This document shows positions 1 through 7,099 of a DNA stretch of 8,282 bases, one piece after another. This stretch comes from Clostridia bacterium. GTDB lineage: Bacteria > Bacillota > Clostridia > Christensenellales > Borkfalkiaceae. Position 1 is the stretch's first letter. Each line of letters starts with the position of its first letter. The stretch is from the NCBI GenBank assembly GCA_017421905.1, contig JAFOHH010000213.1:1-8282 (forward strand), read 5' to 3'. The notes beneath the pieces are model-generated. The model was not told where the DNA came from. It saw only the letters and a list, made by a program, of their open reading frames with translations, and did no database searches. A program made the translations under genes and the position numbers.

Positions 1-144
1 ATTGAAAAAGCGATAAACGATAAAAAATCTGCCTTTTTCGCCGCATTTGAAAATGCGCACGCTGCCGATATACAAGCTGTAATTACTGCAATGCAAACGC
101 GTAAAAAATCTCTAATTGCCACCGCAAAAGGGGAAAACGCATAA
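1..144 (+). CDS. C-terminal fragment of an unidentified protein
   Basis: An open frame enters from the left edge and ends with TAA at 142-144, giving the last 47 residues of a protein whose start lies outside the window. The visible tail is rich in Ala and Lys, has no Cys or Trp, and reads as amphipathic helix (for example FFAAFENAHAADIQAVITAM). There is no membrane segment and no motif I can assign to a family. A strong intrinsic terminator follows 26 bases after the stop, which supports this being a real gene end and the last gene of its unit. Function is unknown from what is visible. Confidence 0.6.
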   Translation: MEKAINDKKSAFFAAFENAHAADIQAVITAMQTRKKSLIATAKGENA

Positions 145-170
145 CCTTTAACGTTCTTAATAACGTCACG

Positions 171-203
171 CCCCGTCAGCCAGCCGCGCAGACGGGGTTT
201 TTT
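171..203 (+). terminator. Rho-independent terminator after the first gene
   Basis: A perfect 7-bp GC-rich stem, CCCCGTC (171-177) with GACGGGG (191-197), encloses a 13-base loop and is followed directly by six T residues (198-203). This is the standard intrinsic terminator layout. It closes the transcript of the partial gene ending at 144 and separates it from the downstream uvr operon. Confidence 0.88.
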
Positions 204-484
204 ATGGCAAGAAAACGCTACGCCTCGAAGCAGCCTCCTCCTGCGGAAACGGCGCGCCTGCAAGGGAAAGGCGTTTCTATAAAAAGGAGGGGGAAAAGCG
301 GCGGCCGATTTTGTATGGAGTAAGAAGCGGCGGTCGGTTTTGTATCGAGTAGGAAAGAGTCTGCCGATTTTGTATGGAGCAGGAAGGTTGCGGCTGCATA
401 TTCGCGTGCGGTTTTGGGCATATTATGGGGGAGAGGAAGGAAGTGTTTTTTCTAATAGAGTCGCCGGGGCGAAGGATAAAAAAG
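204..484. other. Intergenic stretch without a convincing gene
   Basis: No reading frame here has a ribosome binding site, a suitable start and a plausible protein together. Besides the three direct repeats at 304-385, it holds a possible bulged hairpin: GAAAC 246-250 with GTTTC 273-277, then GCCT 256-259 with AGGC 269-272. A purine-rich AAAAAGGAGGGGG run at 281-293 resembles a ribosome binding site, but the ATG at 315 reads only ATG GAG TAA, so it serves no gene I can support. The region is G-rich on the + strand. It could carry a 5' leader or upstream regulatory DNA for the operon starting at 552. Confidence 0.5.
304..385. repeat. Three imperfect direct repeats, 29-30 base period
   Basis: Three copies of a 23-base core lie at 304-326, 333-355 and 363-385, sharing TTTTGTAT(G/C)GAG followed by YARGAA. 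Copies 1 and 3 differ at 2 positions, and copy 2 differs from either at 4. Spacers are 6-7 bases; those before copies 1 and 2 share AAGCGGCG. Because one period is 29 and the other 30, no frame is kept across all copies, so the repeat is conserved as DNA or RNA rather than as protein. The recurring peptide seen on the minus strand (SIQNRPPL-like) is a by-product. The copies are too similar and too short-spaced for a CRISPR array. It may belong to a dispersed intergenic repeat family; this is inference. Confidence 0.75.
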
Positions 485-500
485 GCAAACGAATGTTTGC
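485..500. promoter_or_regulatory. Candidate LexA/DinR (SOS) operator
   Basis: GCAAACGAATGTTTGC is a perfect inverted repeat with 6-base arms and a 4-base centre. Its inner part, CAAAC-GAAT-GTTTG (486-499), fits the Gram-positive LexA/DinR box (CGAAC-RNRY-GTTY plus a final C or G depending on the version) at 12-13 of 14 positions. The left-arm mismatch, A for G, is the mirror of the T that the consensus accepts in the right arm. It lies 7 bases upstream of a TTGCCA -35-like element and 52 bases upstream of the first start codon of the operon containing uvrB and uvrA, which are classic SOS genes in Bacillus subtilis. Position and sequence are observed; LexA binding is inferred. Confidence 0.6.
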
Positions 501-507
501 AATTCAA

Positions 508-536
508 TTGCCAAACGGCGCAAAGTATGGTAAAAT
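508..536 (+). promoter_or_regulatory. Candidate sigma-A promoter of the uvr operon
   Basis: TTGCCA (508-513) and TAAAAT (531-536) are 17 bases apart, and a TG at 528-529 gives an extended -10. Each hexamer matches five of six consensus bases. It lies directly downstream of the LexA-like palindrome. One difficulty is that transcription would begin near 543, after or within the AAGGAGG at 537-543, so transcripts would lack a usable ribosome binding site for the start at 552. Either the message is nearly leaderless, translation starts further in, or the true promoter is further upstream. Confidence 0.5.
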
Positions 537-543
537 AAGGAGG
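537..543 (+). promoter_or_regulatory. Ribosome binding site deciding a TTG start
   Basis: AAGGAGG is a full-strength Shine-Dalgarno sequence, 8 bases before the TTG at 552-554. It is the main reason for choosing this TTG as the start of the first operon gene over the in-frame ATG at 579, which has no such site. Confidence 0.7.
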
Positions 544-551
544 AAATAGCC

Positions 552-908
552 TTGTTAGATGAAAAAACGGCGGCGGTAATGGCGTACGTTAATCTCGTTA
601 CCGAGGATGGTGGATACCAAGTGATCGATGCGGACGACGTGGTGCGCGACCTTTCGGGGCGGGTAGACCGCGAGTCTTTGCGGCAAATCGTGGCGTTTTT
701 ATCGCAAAGGGAATACGTCAGCGTAAAGTATGCCGATGGCGACGAATACTGTTTAACCGCTCTTCCCAAAGGGCGCAGCGTTACGATGGGGCTAGAGTCC
801 TTGCCGCGGCGCAGTATTTGGCGCAAAAAGCTCCTGCAAAGCCTTCCTTCTTTTTTGGGGGCGGCGGCAGGTGCGGCGCTCGTTTTGCTGCTTGCCGCGC
901 TTTTTTAG
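552..908 (+). CDS. Small winged-helix-like protein with C-terminal membrane anchor (first paralog)
   Basis: This 118-residue protein is not one I can name. Residues 5-75 look like a compact winged-helix fold: helices near 5-17, 26-34 and 39-52, then an apparent beta hairpin (YVSVKY 55-60, turn ADGD, EYCLTA 65-70). Residues 98-118 form one hydrophobic segment (FLGAAAGAALVLLLAALF at the very end), preceded by basic residues RR 86-87 and RKK 91-93. That predicts a tail-anchored protein with its N-terminal domain in the cytoplasm. No signal peptide or catalytic motif is seen. The start is TTG with a strong ribosome binding site; an in-frame ATG at codon 10 is the alternative. It shares architecture with the next gene, whose ribosome binding site overlaps this stop codon, so the two are surely co-transcribed. 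Its place ahead of uvrBA suggests a damage-related or regulatory role, which is inference. DNA binding is not shown: such folds also mediate protein contacts. Confidence 0.8.
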   Translation: MLDEKTAAVMAYVNLVTEDGGYQVIDADDVVRDLSGRVDRESLRQIVAFLSQREYVSVKYADGDEYCLTALPKGRSVTMGLESLPRRSIWRKKLLQSLPSFLGAAAGAALVLLLAALF

Positions 909-917
909 GAGGGAAGT

Positions 918-1295
918 ATGGGTCTTTCTTCCGGAGAAAAGAGGGTTATGCGCGCGGTGCTTGCCGTGTGCGACGGGGCTTCTTCCTGCCTCGTTAGCCC
1001 GGAATTTTTATATGAAAAAGCTGCCGAGCGAAAATGGAGAAGGGGCGAAAAAGCGATGACCTTTTCCGATATGGAGCGCGTTTTGCGTTTGTTGGAAATG
1101 GACGATTATTTCGACGTAATTAAAACGCGCCGCCACGGAGAGCCCGTTTTTTGCATTAGTTTGCACGCCAAAGGCGAAGCGTTTGAGCGGGAAGAGGTGC
1201 AAACGCGCCGTTATCTTTTTTTTAAGCTTGCCGTAACCGTTGGGTTTGCCGCTATCGGCTTTTTGGTGGGCAAAATTTTAGTAAAAATATTTTAG
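918..1295 (+). CDS. Small winged-helix-like protein with C-terminal membrane anchor (second paralog)
   Basis: This 125-residue protein parallels its upstream neighbour. Residues 6-90 contain a helical part (7-18, 27-37, 48-62) followed by an apparent beta hairpin or wing (YFDVIKTRR 64-72, turn [14 protein letters not shown] 77-86). Residues 99-121 are a single hydrophobic segment with RR 97-98 and K103 on the inner side, so the N-terminal domain should be cytoplasmic. Compared with the first paralog, the match runs from the middle helix through the wing ([11 protein letters not shown] against [21 protein letters not shown] against LTALPKGRSV). Identity is low, but order and spacing are kept. 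It begins with ATG 5 bases after AGGAGG (907-912), which overlaps the preceding TAG. A 52-base A/T-rich gap separates it from uvrB. I do not recognise a named family; a membrane-tethered regulator or a two-subunit complex with the first paralog are possible inferences. Confidence 0.82.
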   Translation: MGLSSGEKRVMRAVLAVCDGASSCLVSPEFLYEKAAERKWRRGEKAMTFSDMERVLRLLEMDDYFDVIKTRRHGEPVFCISLHAKGEAFEREEVQTRRYLFFKLAVTVGFAAIGFLVGKILVKIF

Positions 1296-1347
1296 AAACG
1301 AAACCTTCATAAAATTAAAAAATAAACTTTTACAAAAAAGGAACAGT

Positions 1348-3360
1348 ATGGATTTTAAACTGCACAGCGACTACCGCCCCACGGGCGATCAGCCGCAAGC
1401 AATTGAAAAGCTGACCGAAGGGGTTTTAGACGGCTTGCGTACGCAAGTCCTTTTGGGCGTTACTGGTAGCGGTAAAACCTTTACCATGGCAAACGTCATT
1501 GAAAAGGTAAACCGTCCCACCCTCGTCATTGCGCACAACAAAACGCTTGCCGCACAGCTTTGCAACGAATTCCGTACCTTTTTCCCCGAAAACCGTGTGG
1601 AATACTTCGTTTCCTATTACGATTATTACCAGCCCGAATCGTACATTCCCCAAACGGATACTTATATCGAAAAGGATCTTTCTATAAACGACGAAATTGA
1701 TAAGCTGCGCCACAGCGCAACCTGCTCGCTTGCCGAGCGTAGAGACGTAATCGTGGTGGCGTCCGTTTCCTGTATTTACGGCCTTGGCGCGCCCGAAGAA
1801 TATTACAAGCTGGGCATTTCTCTCCGCCCCGGGCAGGAAATGGAGCGCGACGAGCTGATGCGCCGCCTCGTTGCTATTCAGTATACGAGAAACGATATGG
1901 ATTTTACCCGTTCCACCTTCCGCGTACGCGGCGACGTGGTGGAAATTTTCCCCGCAGATAGCAGCGAAAAGTATATACGGGTAGAGTTTTTTGGCGACGA
2001 AATCGATCGCATTACCGAGGCAGAGCCCGTTACCGGCAACGTGGTTTCCTCCCTTTCTCACACCGTTATTTTTCCCGCCAGCCACTACGCGGTGGGGTCT
2101 GCAACGATGGCAAGCGCTTTGGAGCAAATTGAAAAGGATATGGAAAAGGAGGTTGCCGCGCACGAGCAGGCAGGCCGCTTGTTAGAGGCGCAGCGCCTTT
2201 CCCAGCGCACCGCGTACGATTTGGAGATGATGCGCGAAATCGGCTACTGCAGCGGGGTAGAAAACTATTCTCGCTATTTCGACGGCAGATCGCCCGGCGA
2301 GGCCCCCTTTACCCTCCTCGATTACTTCCCAAAAGACCTCCTCGTTTTTATCGACGAAAGCCATATGACGTTGCCGCAAATTCACGCCATGTATAACGGC
2401 GACCGCGCGCGGAAAAACAACCTTGTAGGGTACGGTTTTCGCCTGCAATCGGCATACGATAACCGCCCCTTGACCTTTGAAGAATTCGACGAACGCATTC
2501 CGCAAATGATATGCGTTTCGGCAACGCCTGCCGCGTACGAAATGGAGCAAGCCTCCCAAGTGGCAGAGCAAATTATTCGCCCCACCGGGCTGCTCGATCC
2601 CGAAATAACCGTCGTACCTATCGAAGGGCAAATCGAGCACCTGTTCGGGGAAATTCACAAGACGATAGAAGATGGCGGCAGGGTGCTCGTTACTACGCTA
2701 ACCAAGCGCATGGCAGAGCGCCTCACCGAATATTTCCAAGAGCGTGCCTTAAAAGTAAAATATATGCACAGCGATATCGATACCTTAGAGCGGGTGGAAA
2801 TCGTAGACGGCCTAAGGCGGGGCGATTTCGACGTACTTATCGGTATCAACCTCCTTCGCGAGGGGCTGGATATGCCCGAGGTAAAGCTCGTTGCTATTTT
2901 AGACGCCGATAAGGAAGGGTTTCTTCGCAGCGACCGCGCGCTCATTCAAACGGTGGGCAGAGCCGCGCGTAACAGCGAGGGCAGAGTTATTTTCTACGCC
3001 GATACCATAACCGATAGCATGCGCCGCGCAATGGATGAAACGTCGCGCCGCAGAAAAATGCAGCAGGAATACAACCAAAAGCACGGCATCGTGCCCAAAA
3101 CGATTACAAAAGGGGTAAAAAACACCTTGGAAATCACCCAAAAGGTGGATAAAACCAAGGAGGTAAAGGCGGCGGACATTCCCGAAGAAATTGAAAAGCT
3201 GAAAATTGCCATGGCGCTTGCCTCCAAGCAGTTAGACTTTGAAAAGGCAATAGAAATTCGCGAAACGATAGCAAAACTCCGCGCTCGTATGCGTACGCGC
3301 GGCGCAGAACCGCCTCAAAAAGCACCTGCAAAAAAGACAAAGCCGCACAAACAGGACTGA
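1348..3360 (+). CDS. uvrB: UvrB, excision nuclease subunit B
   Basis: UvrB is the helicase-like subunit of the UvrABC nucleotide excision repair system: UvrA loads it on damaged DNA, it verifies the lesion, and it recruits UvrC for incision. All expected parts are present in 670 residues, the usual length. Walker A is GVTGSGKT (37-44), the damage-probing beta hairpin is YDYYQPESY (91-99), the Walker B-type motif is DESH (336-339), motif III is SAT (391-393) and motif VI is QTVGRAARN (534-542). The UVR domain that contacts UvrC lies at about 611-647. The last 20 residues are a basic, Lys/Pro-rich tail of no known role. ATG is preceded by AAGGA (1338-1342), a moderate ribosome binding site. It is third in the proposed operon, and uvrA follows after 4 bases. 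A box resembling an SOS operator far upstream fits its known LexA control in Bacillus; uvrC is not in the window. Confidence 0.98.
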   Translation: MDFKLHSDYRPTGDQPQAIEKLTEGVLDGLRTQVLLGVTGSGKTFTMANVIEKVNRPTLVIAHNKTLAAQLCNEFRTFFPENRVEYFVSYYDYYQPESYIPQTDTYIEKDLSINDEIDKLRHSATCSLAERRDVIVVASVSCIYGLGAPEEYYKLGISLRPGQEMERDELMRRLVAIQYTRNDMDFTRSTFRVRGDVVEIFPADSSEKYIRVEFFGDEIDRITEAEPVTGNVVSSLSHTVIFPASHYAVGSATMASALEQIEKDMEKEVAAHEQAGRLLEAQRLSQRTAYDLEMMREIGYCSGVENYSRYFDGRSPGEAPFTLLDYFPKDLLVFIDESHMTLPQIHAMYNGDRARKNNLVGYGFRLQSAYDNRPLTFEEFDERIPQMICVSATPAAYEMEQASQVAEQIIRPTGLLDPEITVVPIEGQIEHLFGEIHKTIEDGGRVLVTTLTKRMAERLTEYFQERALKVKYMHSDIDTLERVEIVDGLRRGDFDVLIGINLLREGLDMPEVKLVAILDADKEGFLRSDRALIQTVGRAARNSEGRVIFYADTITDSMRRAMDETSRRRKMQQEYNQKHGIVPKTITKGVKNTLEITQKVDKTKEVKAADIPEEIEKLKIAMALASKQLDFEKAIEIRETIAKLRARMRTRGAEPPQKAPAKKTKPHKQD

Positions 3361-3364
3361 AAAT

Positions 3365-6226
3365 ATGATGGACGAAATCGTAGTTAAAGGAGCAAAAGAA
3401 AATAACCTCAAAAACGTAGACGTAACCATTCCGCGCAATAAGCTCGTCGTATTTACGGGGCTTTCGGGCAGCGGAAAGTCTACGCTTGCGTTTGATACTA
3501 TTTTTGCAGAAGGGCAAAGACGGTATATGGAAAGCCTTTCCTCTTACGCCCGTATGTTTATGGGGCAAATGGAAAAGCCGGACGTGGAAAGCATAACGGG
3601 GCTTTCTCCCGCCATTTCCATTGACCAAAAAACCACCAGCAAAAACCCCCGTTCCACCGTGGGAACGGTTACCGAAATTTACGACTATTTGCGTTTGCTT
3701 TACGCGCGCATCGGCACGCCGCATTGTCCCGTTTGCGGCAAGGAAATTTCTCGCCAAACGGTAGATCAAATTGCCGATAAAGTGCTTTCCATGCCAACGG
3801 GTACGCGTTTTTACGTCGAAGCCCCCGTTGTGCGCGGCAGAAAGGGCGAGTTTACCAAGATGCTGGAAGGCTTTAAAAAAAGCGGCTTTGTGCGCGTGGA
3901 GGTAGACGGCATTTTGTACGAGCTAACCGAGCAAATTCCCCTTGCCAAAAACGAAAAGCACACCGTTTCCGTCGTGGTAGACCGCCTCGTTGTAAAGGAC
4001 GGCATTAAAAAACGCTTGTTCGATAGCTTGGAAACGGCTATTCGCCTTGCGGAAGGGCTTGTCGTCATTAAAAAGGCGGATAGCGTAGAAGAGGGCACGG
4101 CAGACGAAAACGGCGAGCGGGAACGGCTTTTTTCCACCAAATACGCCTGCCCGGACTGCGATATTTCCATGGAAGAAATCGAGCCGCGCCTCTTTTCCTT
4201 TAACAACCCCTACGGCGCTTGTCCCGATTGTAAGGGCTTGGGCTTTAAAATGGAGGTCGACCCCGACCTCGTTTGCCCCGATAAAGAAAAGAGCTTAAAC
4301 GAAGGGGCTATGAGCATTTCGGGCTGGAATATGGATATCGGGCAAATGAGCCAAATTTATTTGCGCGCCCTTTCCAAAACCTACGGTTTTTCTCTGGATA
4401 CGCCGGTAAAGGATTTGCCTCCCAATATCTACCGTATGCTTTTATACGGCAACGACGGCGAAAAAATGAAGCTTTCTTACAGCACGCGTACCTTTTCGGG
4501 TAGCTACCAAGGCTCTTGGGAGGGTTTTTGCAATAATTTAGCCCGCCGCTATCGCGAAACTTCCAGCGACTACGTAAAGTCGGAAATTGAAAAATATATG
4601 TCCACGCGCCCCTGCGAAACGTGTAACGGTAAACGTTTGAAAAAGGAGGCCCTTGCCGTAACCGTAGGCGGCCTTACCATCGTAGACCTTTGCGATCTTT
4701 CGGTAAAAAAGGCGCTGGAATTTATCAATTCGCTCACCTTAACGCCCACCCAGCAGGCCATTGCGCGTTTAATTTTAAAAGAAATTAAAGCTCGCCTCAC
4801 CTTTTTGCTTAACGTTGGGCTTGGCTATCTCACGCTTTCTCGCTCGGCAGGAACGCTTTCCGGGGGAGAGGCACAACGCATTCGCCTTGCCACGCAAATC
4901 GGCAGCGGTCTTACGGGCGTGTTGTATATTTTAGACGAGCCCTCCATCGGACTCCATCAGCGCGACAACGATAAGCTATTAAAAACCCTGCTCGGCTTGC
5001 GCGACCTCGGCAATACGCTCATCGTAGTAGAACACGACGAAGACACGATGCGCGCGGCAGACCATATCGTAGATATCGGCCCTAAAGCGGGTATGCTGGG
5101 CGGCGAAGTCGTAGTAAGCGGCACTTTGGCCGACGTTATGGCAGAACCTCGTTCCATTACGGGCGAATATCTTTCCGGCAAACGGAAAATTGAAATTCCC
5201 ACCAAGAGAAAGAGCCCCGACGGCAGATGGCTTACCGTGCTTGGCGCAGAGCAAAACAACTTAAAGCAAATCGACGTAAGCTTCCCCGTAGGGCTTATGA
5301 CGGCGGTAACGGGCGTTTCGGGTAGCGGCAAAAGCTCGCTGATTAACGAAATTTTATACCCCCGCCTTGCAACCGAGCTCAACCGCGCGAGAGTGCCTAT
5401 GGGCAACTGTCGCGATATTACGGGCGTGGAGCATTTCGATAAGGTCATCGCCATCGACCAGTCCCCCATCGGAAGAACGCCGCGCAGTAACCCTGCAACG
5501 TATACGGGCGTGTTTACCGCCATACGCGATTTGTTTGCCGCAACCAACGGCGCAAAGGAGCGCGGCTATAAAACGGGCAGATTTTCCTTTAACGTATCGG
5601 GCGGCAGATGCGAGCATTGTAAGGGCGACGGCATTATTTGTATTGAAATGCACTTCCTCCCGGACGTATACGTTCCTTGCGAGGTATGCCACGGCAAACG
5701 CTATAACAGCGAAACGTTAGAGGTAAAATATAAGGGCAAATCCATTGCCGACGTTCTCGATATGACGGTGGACGAGGCGTGCGACTTCTTTGAAAGCGTA
5801 CCTTCCATTTATAATAAAATTAAAACGATGAAGGACGTAGGTCTTGGGTATATCCGTTTGGGACAATCGGCAACCACCCTTTCGGGTGGCGAAGCGCAGC
5901 GCGTAAAGCTGGCAACCGAGCTATCCAAGCGTATGACGGGCAAAACCTGCTATATTTTAGACGAGCCCACCACAGGCCTCCACAGCTACGACGTGCAAAA
6001 GCTCATAACCATATTAAAACGCCTTACGGAAGGGGGAAACACCGTTATCGTAATCGAACACAACCTCGATATGATTAAGGTTTCCGACTATATTGTCGAT
6101 TTAGGCCCGGAAGGGGGCGACGGCGGCGGCGAGGTTGTTGCCACGGGTACGCCCGAGGAGGTTGCGCTTATTCCGCAAAGCTATACGGGTCAGTACCTAA
6201 AAAAGCTTTTTGACCAAAACACGTAA
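3365..6226 (+). CDS. uvrA: UvrA, excision nuclease subunit A
   Basis: UvrA is the dimeric ABC-type ATPase that first finds DNA lesions and hands them to UvrB. The 953 residues cover the full family length. ATP site I has Walker [10 protein letters not shown] (32-40), signature LSGGEAQR (498-505) and Walker B YILDEP (521-526). Site II has GVSGSGKSS (650-658), LSGGEAQR (839-846) and YILDEP (863-868). Zinc-binding cysteine pairs are intact: C262/C265 with C286/C289, C749/C752 with C772/C775, and C121/C124 with C417/C420, which probably form the third site. The gene starts with ATGATG, so Met1 or Met2 could be used. Only 4 bases separate it from the uvrB stop, and the only nearby ribosome binding site is a weak CAGGA inside uvrB (3353-3357), so translational coupling to uvrB is likely. 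It is the last gene of its operon, with a strong terminator 35 bases after the stop. Confidence 0.98.
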   Translation: MMDEIVVKGAKENNLKNVDVTIPRNKLVVFTGLSGSGKSTLAFDTIFAEGQRRYMESLSSYARMFMGQMEKPDVESITGLSPAISIDQKTTSKNPRSTVGTVTEIYDYLRLLYARIGTPHCPVCGKEISRQTVDQIADKVLSMPTGTRFYVEAPVVRGRKGEFTKMLEGFKKSGFVRVEVDGILYELTEQIPLAKNEKHTVSVVVDRLVVKDGIKKRLFDSLETAIRLAEGLVVIKKADSVEEGTADENGERERLFSTKYACPDCDISMEEIEPRLFSFNNPYGACPDCKGLGFKMEVDPDLVCPDKEKSLNEGAMSISGWNMDIGQMSQIYLRALSKTYGFSLDTPVKDLPPNIYRMLLYGNDGEKMKLSYSTRTFSGSYQGSWEGFCNNLARRYRETSSDYVKSEIEKYMSTRPCETCNGKRLKKEALAVTVGGLTIVDLCDLSVKKALEFINSLTLTPTQQAIARLILKEIKARLTFLLNVGLGYLTLSRSAGTLSGGEAQRIRLATQIGSGLTGVLYILDEPSIGLHQRDNDKLLKTLLGLRDLGNTLIVVEHDEDTMRAADHIVDIGPKAGMLGGEVVVSGTLADVMAEPRSITGEYLSGKRKIEIPTKRKSPDGRWLTVLGAEQNNLKQIDVSFPVGLMTAVTGVSGSGKSSLINEILYPRLATELNRARVPMGNCRDITGVEHFDKVIAIDQSPIGRTPRSNPATYTGVFTAIRDLFAATNGAKERGYKTGRFSFNVSGGRCEHCKGDGIICIEMHFLPDVYVPCEVCHGKRYNSETLEVKYKGKSIADVLDMTVDEACDFFESVPSIYNKIKTMKDVGLGYIRLGQSATTLSGGEAQRVKLATELSKRMTGKTCYILDEPTTGLHSYDVQKLITILKRLTEGGNTVIVIEHNLDMIKVSDYIVDLGPEGGDGGGEVVATGTPEEVALIPQSYTGQYLKKLFDQNT

Positions 6227-6260
6227 AACGCTGTTTGATGAAAACACTTAAAACGTTCCG

Positions 6261-6293
6261 AAAGGAAGGGGAAATGCTTGCCCTTCCTTTTTT
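6261..6293 (+). terminator. Rho-independent terminator after uvrA
   Basis: AAAGGAAGGG (6261-6270) pairs perfectly with CCCTTCCTTT (6281-6290) around a 10-base loop, and the T run continues to 6293. It ends the uvr operon and insulates it from the deoD promoter that begins about 40 bases later. The stem is A/T-rich at its base, so the outer A-T pairs may act partly as the U tract. Confidence 0.88.
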
Positions 6294-6331
6294 CTTTCGT
6301 AAAAAACGGACAAAAAATTCTCCTTTCCTTA

Positions 6332-6360
6332 TTGAAAAGCGAAAAAAGATGTGGTATAAT
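6332..6360 (+). promoter_or_regulatory. Strong sigma-A promoter of deoD-deoB
   Basis: TTGAAA (6332-6337) and a perfect TATAAT (6355-6360) are separated by 17 bases, and TGG just before the -10 (6352-6354) makes it an extended type. Transcription should begin near 6367, leaving a leader of about 22 bases that contains the AAGGAG at 6376-6381. No clear operator palindrome is seen next to it, so no repressor (such as a DeoR type) can be argued from this sequence. Confidence 0.85.
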
Positions 6361-6388
6361 TTTGAAAAAGACGAAAAGGAGAACCACT

Positions 6389-7096
6389 ATGACAGTTCCC
6401 ACCCCTCATATTTCGGCAAAGCAGGGCGATTTTGCTAAAACCGTGCTTATGCCGGGCGACCCCCTCCGCGCAAAATTTATTGCGGAAAATTTTTTGGAAA
6501 ACCCCGTCCTCGTCAATAACGTGCGCGGCGTGCAAGGATATACGGGCACGTATAAGGGCAAGCGCGTTTCGGTTATGGCGTCGGGCATGGGGCAACCCTC
6601 CATCGGCATTTATTCGTACGAGCTGTTCCATTTTTACGGCGTAGAAAATATCATCCGCGTGGGCTCGTGCGGTAGCTTTGACAAAGATTTACACGTGCAG
6701 GACGTCGTTTTGGCACAGGGCGCGTGCACCAACGGCAATTACGCCGCACAATACCGCTTGCCCGGCACGTTTGCTCCTATTGCATCCTTTTCCTTGCTTT
6801 CGCGCGCCGTGGAAGAATGCCAAAAGGCAGGCGTAACCTATAAGGTGGGCAATATCCTTTCCTCCGACACCTTTTACGACGACGCTAATTCGGGCATGGA
6901 ATGGGCTAAAATGGGCGTTCTTGGCGTGGAAATGGAATCGGCTGCCCTCTATTGCAACGCCGCGCGTGCAGGCAAAAACGCCCTTTGCATTTGCACGGTA
7001 AGCGATAGCTTTTTATATCCCGAAGAAAATTTAACGGCAGAGGAACGCCAAACCTCCTTTACCAAAATGATACAAATTGCGTTGGAGCTTGCATAG
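6389..7096 (+). CDS. deoD: DeoD, purine-nucleoside phosphorylase
   Basis: DeoD cleaves purine nucleosides and deoxynucleosides with phosphate to give the free base and (deoxy)ribose-1-phosphate, in the cytoplasm; the family forms hexamers. The ATG at 6389 gives 235 residues, the usual length, and sits 7 bases after AAGGAG (6376-6381). A longer in-frame reading from 6278 would start inside the terminator and ahead of the promoter, so it is rejected. Key positions by comparison with E. coli DeoD: His7 in TPHI (subunit contact at the active site), Gly23 and Arg27 in PGDPLR plus Arg90 and Ser93 in RVGSCGS (phosphate site), VEMES 180-184 (ribose and base contacts), catalytic Asp206 in TVSDSF, and Arg220 in EERQTSF. 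All are intact. It opens the two-gene unit, with deoB 3 bases later taking its product. Confidence 0.97.
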   Translation: MTVPTPHISAKQGDFAKTVLMPGDPLRAKFIAENFLENPVLVNNVRGVQGYTGTYKGKRVSVMASGMGQPSIGIYSYELFHFYGVENIIRVGSCGSFDKDLHVQDVVLAQGACTNGNYAAQYRLPGTFAPIASFSLLSRAVEECQKAGVTYKVGNILSSDTFYDDANSGMEWAKMGVLGVEMESAALYCNAARAGKNALCICTVSDSFLYPEENLTAEERQTSFTKMIQIALELA

Positions 7097-7099
7097 CGT

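Noticed and set aside
204..323. 39-codon ATG frame rich in Arg and Lys
   Set aside because: Its ATG directly follows the T run of the terminator, it has no ribosome binding site, and its 3' end is made of repeat copy 1.
304..385. CRISPR array
   Set aside because: Spacers are only 6-7 bases and partly alike, there are three diverged copies, and no cas gene is present.
218..507. Minus-strand reading frames with a recurring SIQNRPPL-like peptide
   Set aside because: The peptide comes from the direct repeats at 304-385. Its frame shifts between copies because the period is 29 then 30, and there is no ribosome binding site.
340..549. Plus-strand 69-codon frame starting with TTG
   Set aside because: It begins inside a repeat copy, has no ribosome binding site, and runs through the LexA-like box and the promoter of the next gene.
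1296..1347. Separate promoter for uvrB in the A/T-rich gap
   Set aside because: TAAAAT at 1310-1315 could be a -10, but there is no -35-like hexamer at the right distance (1287-1292 reads ATATTT). The gap is better explained as an ordinary intercistronic region.
1426..2163. Long minus-strand frame of 245 codons opposite uvrB
   Set aside because: It is a shadow of the uvrB coding frame, with no ribosome binding site and no recognisable protein features. The same holds for the other antisense frames across uvrB, uvrA, deoD and deoB.
6278..6388. N-terminal extension of deoD
   Set aside because: The extension starts inside the uvrA terminator hairpin and upstream of the deoD promoter; the ATG at 6389 has a proper ribosome binding site and gives the family length.
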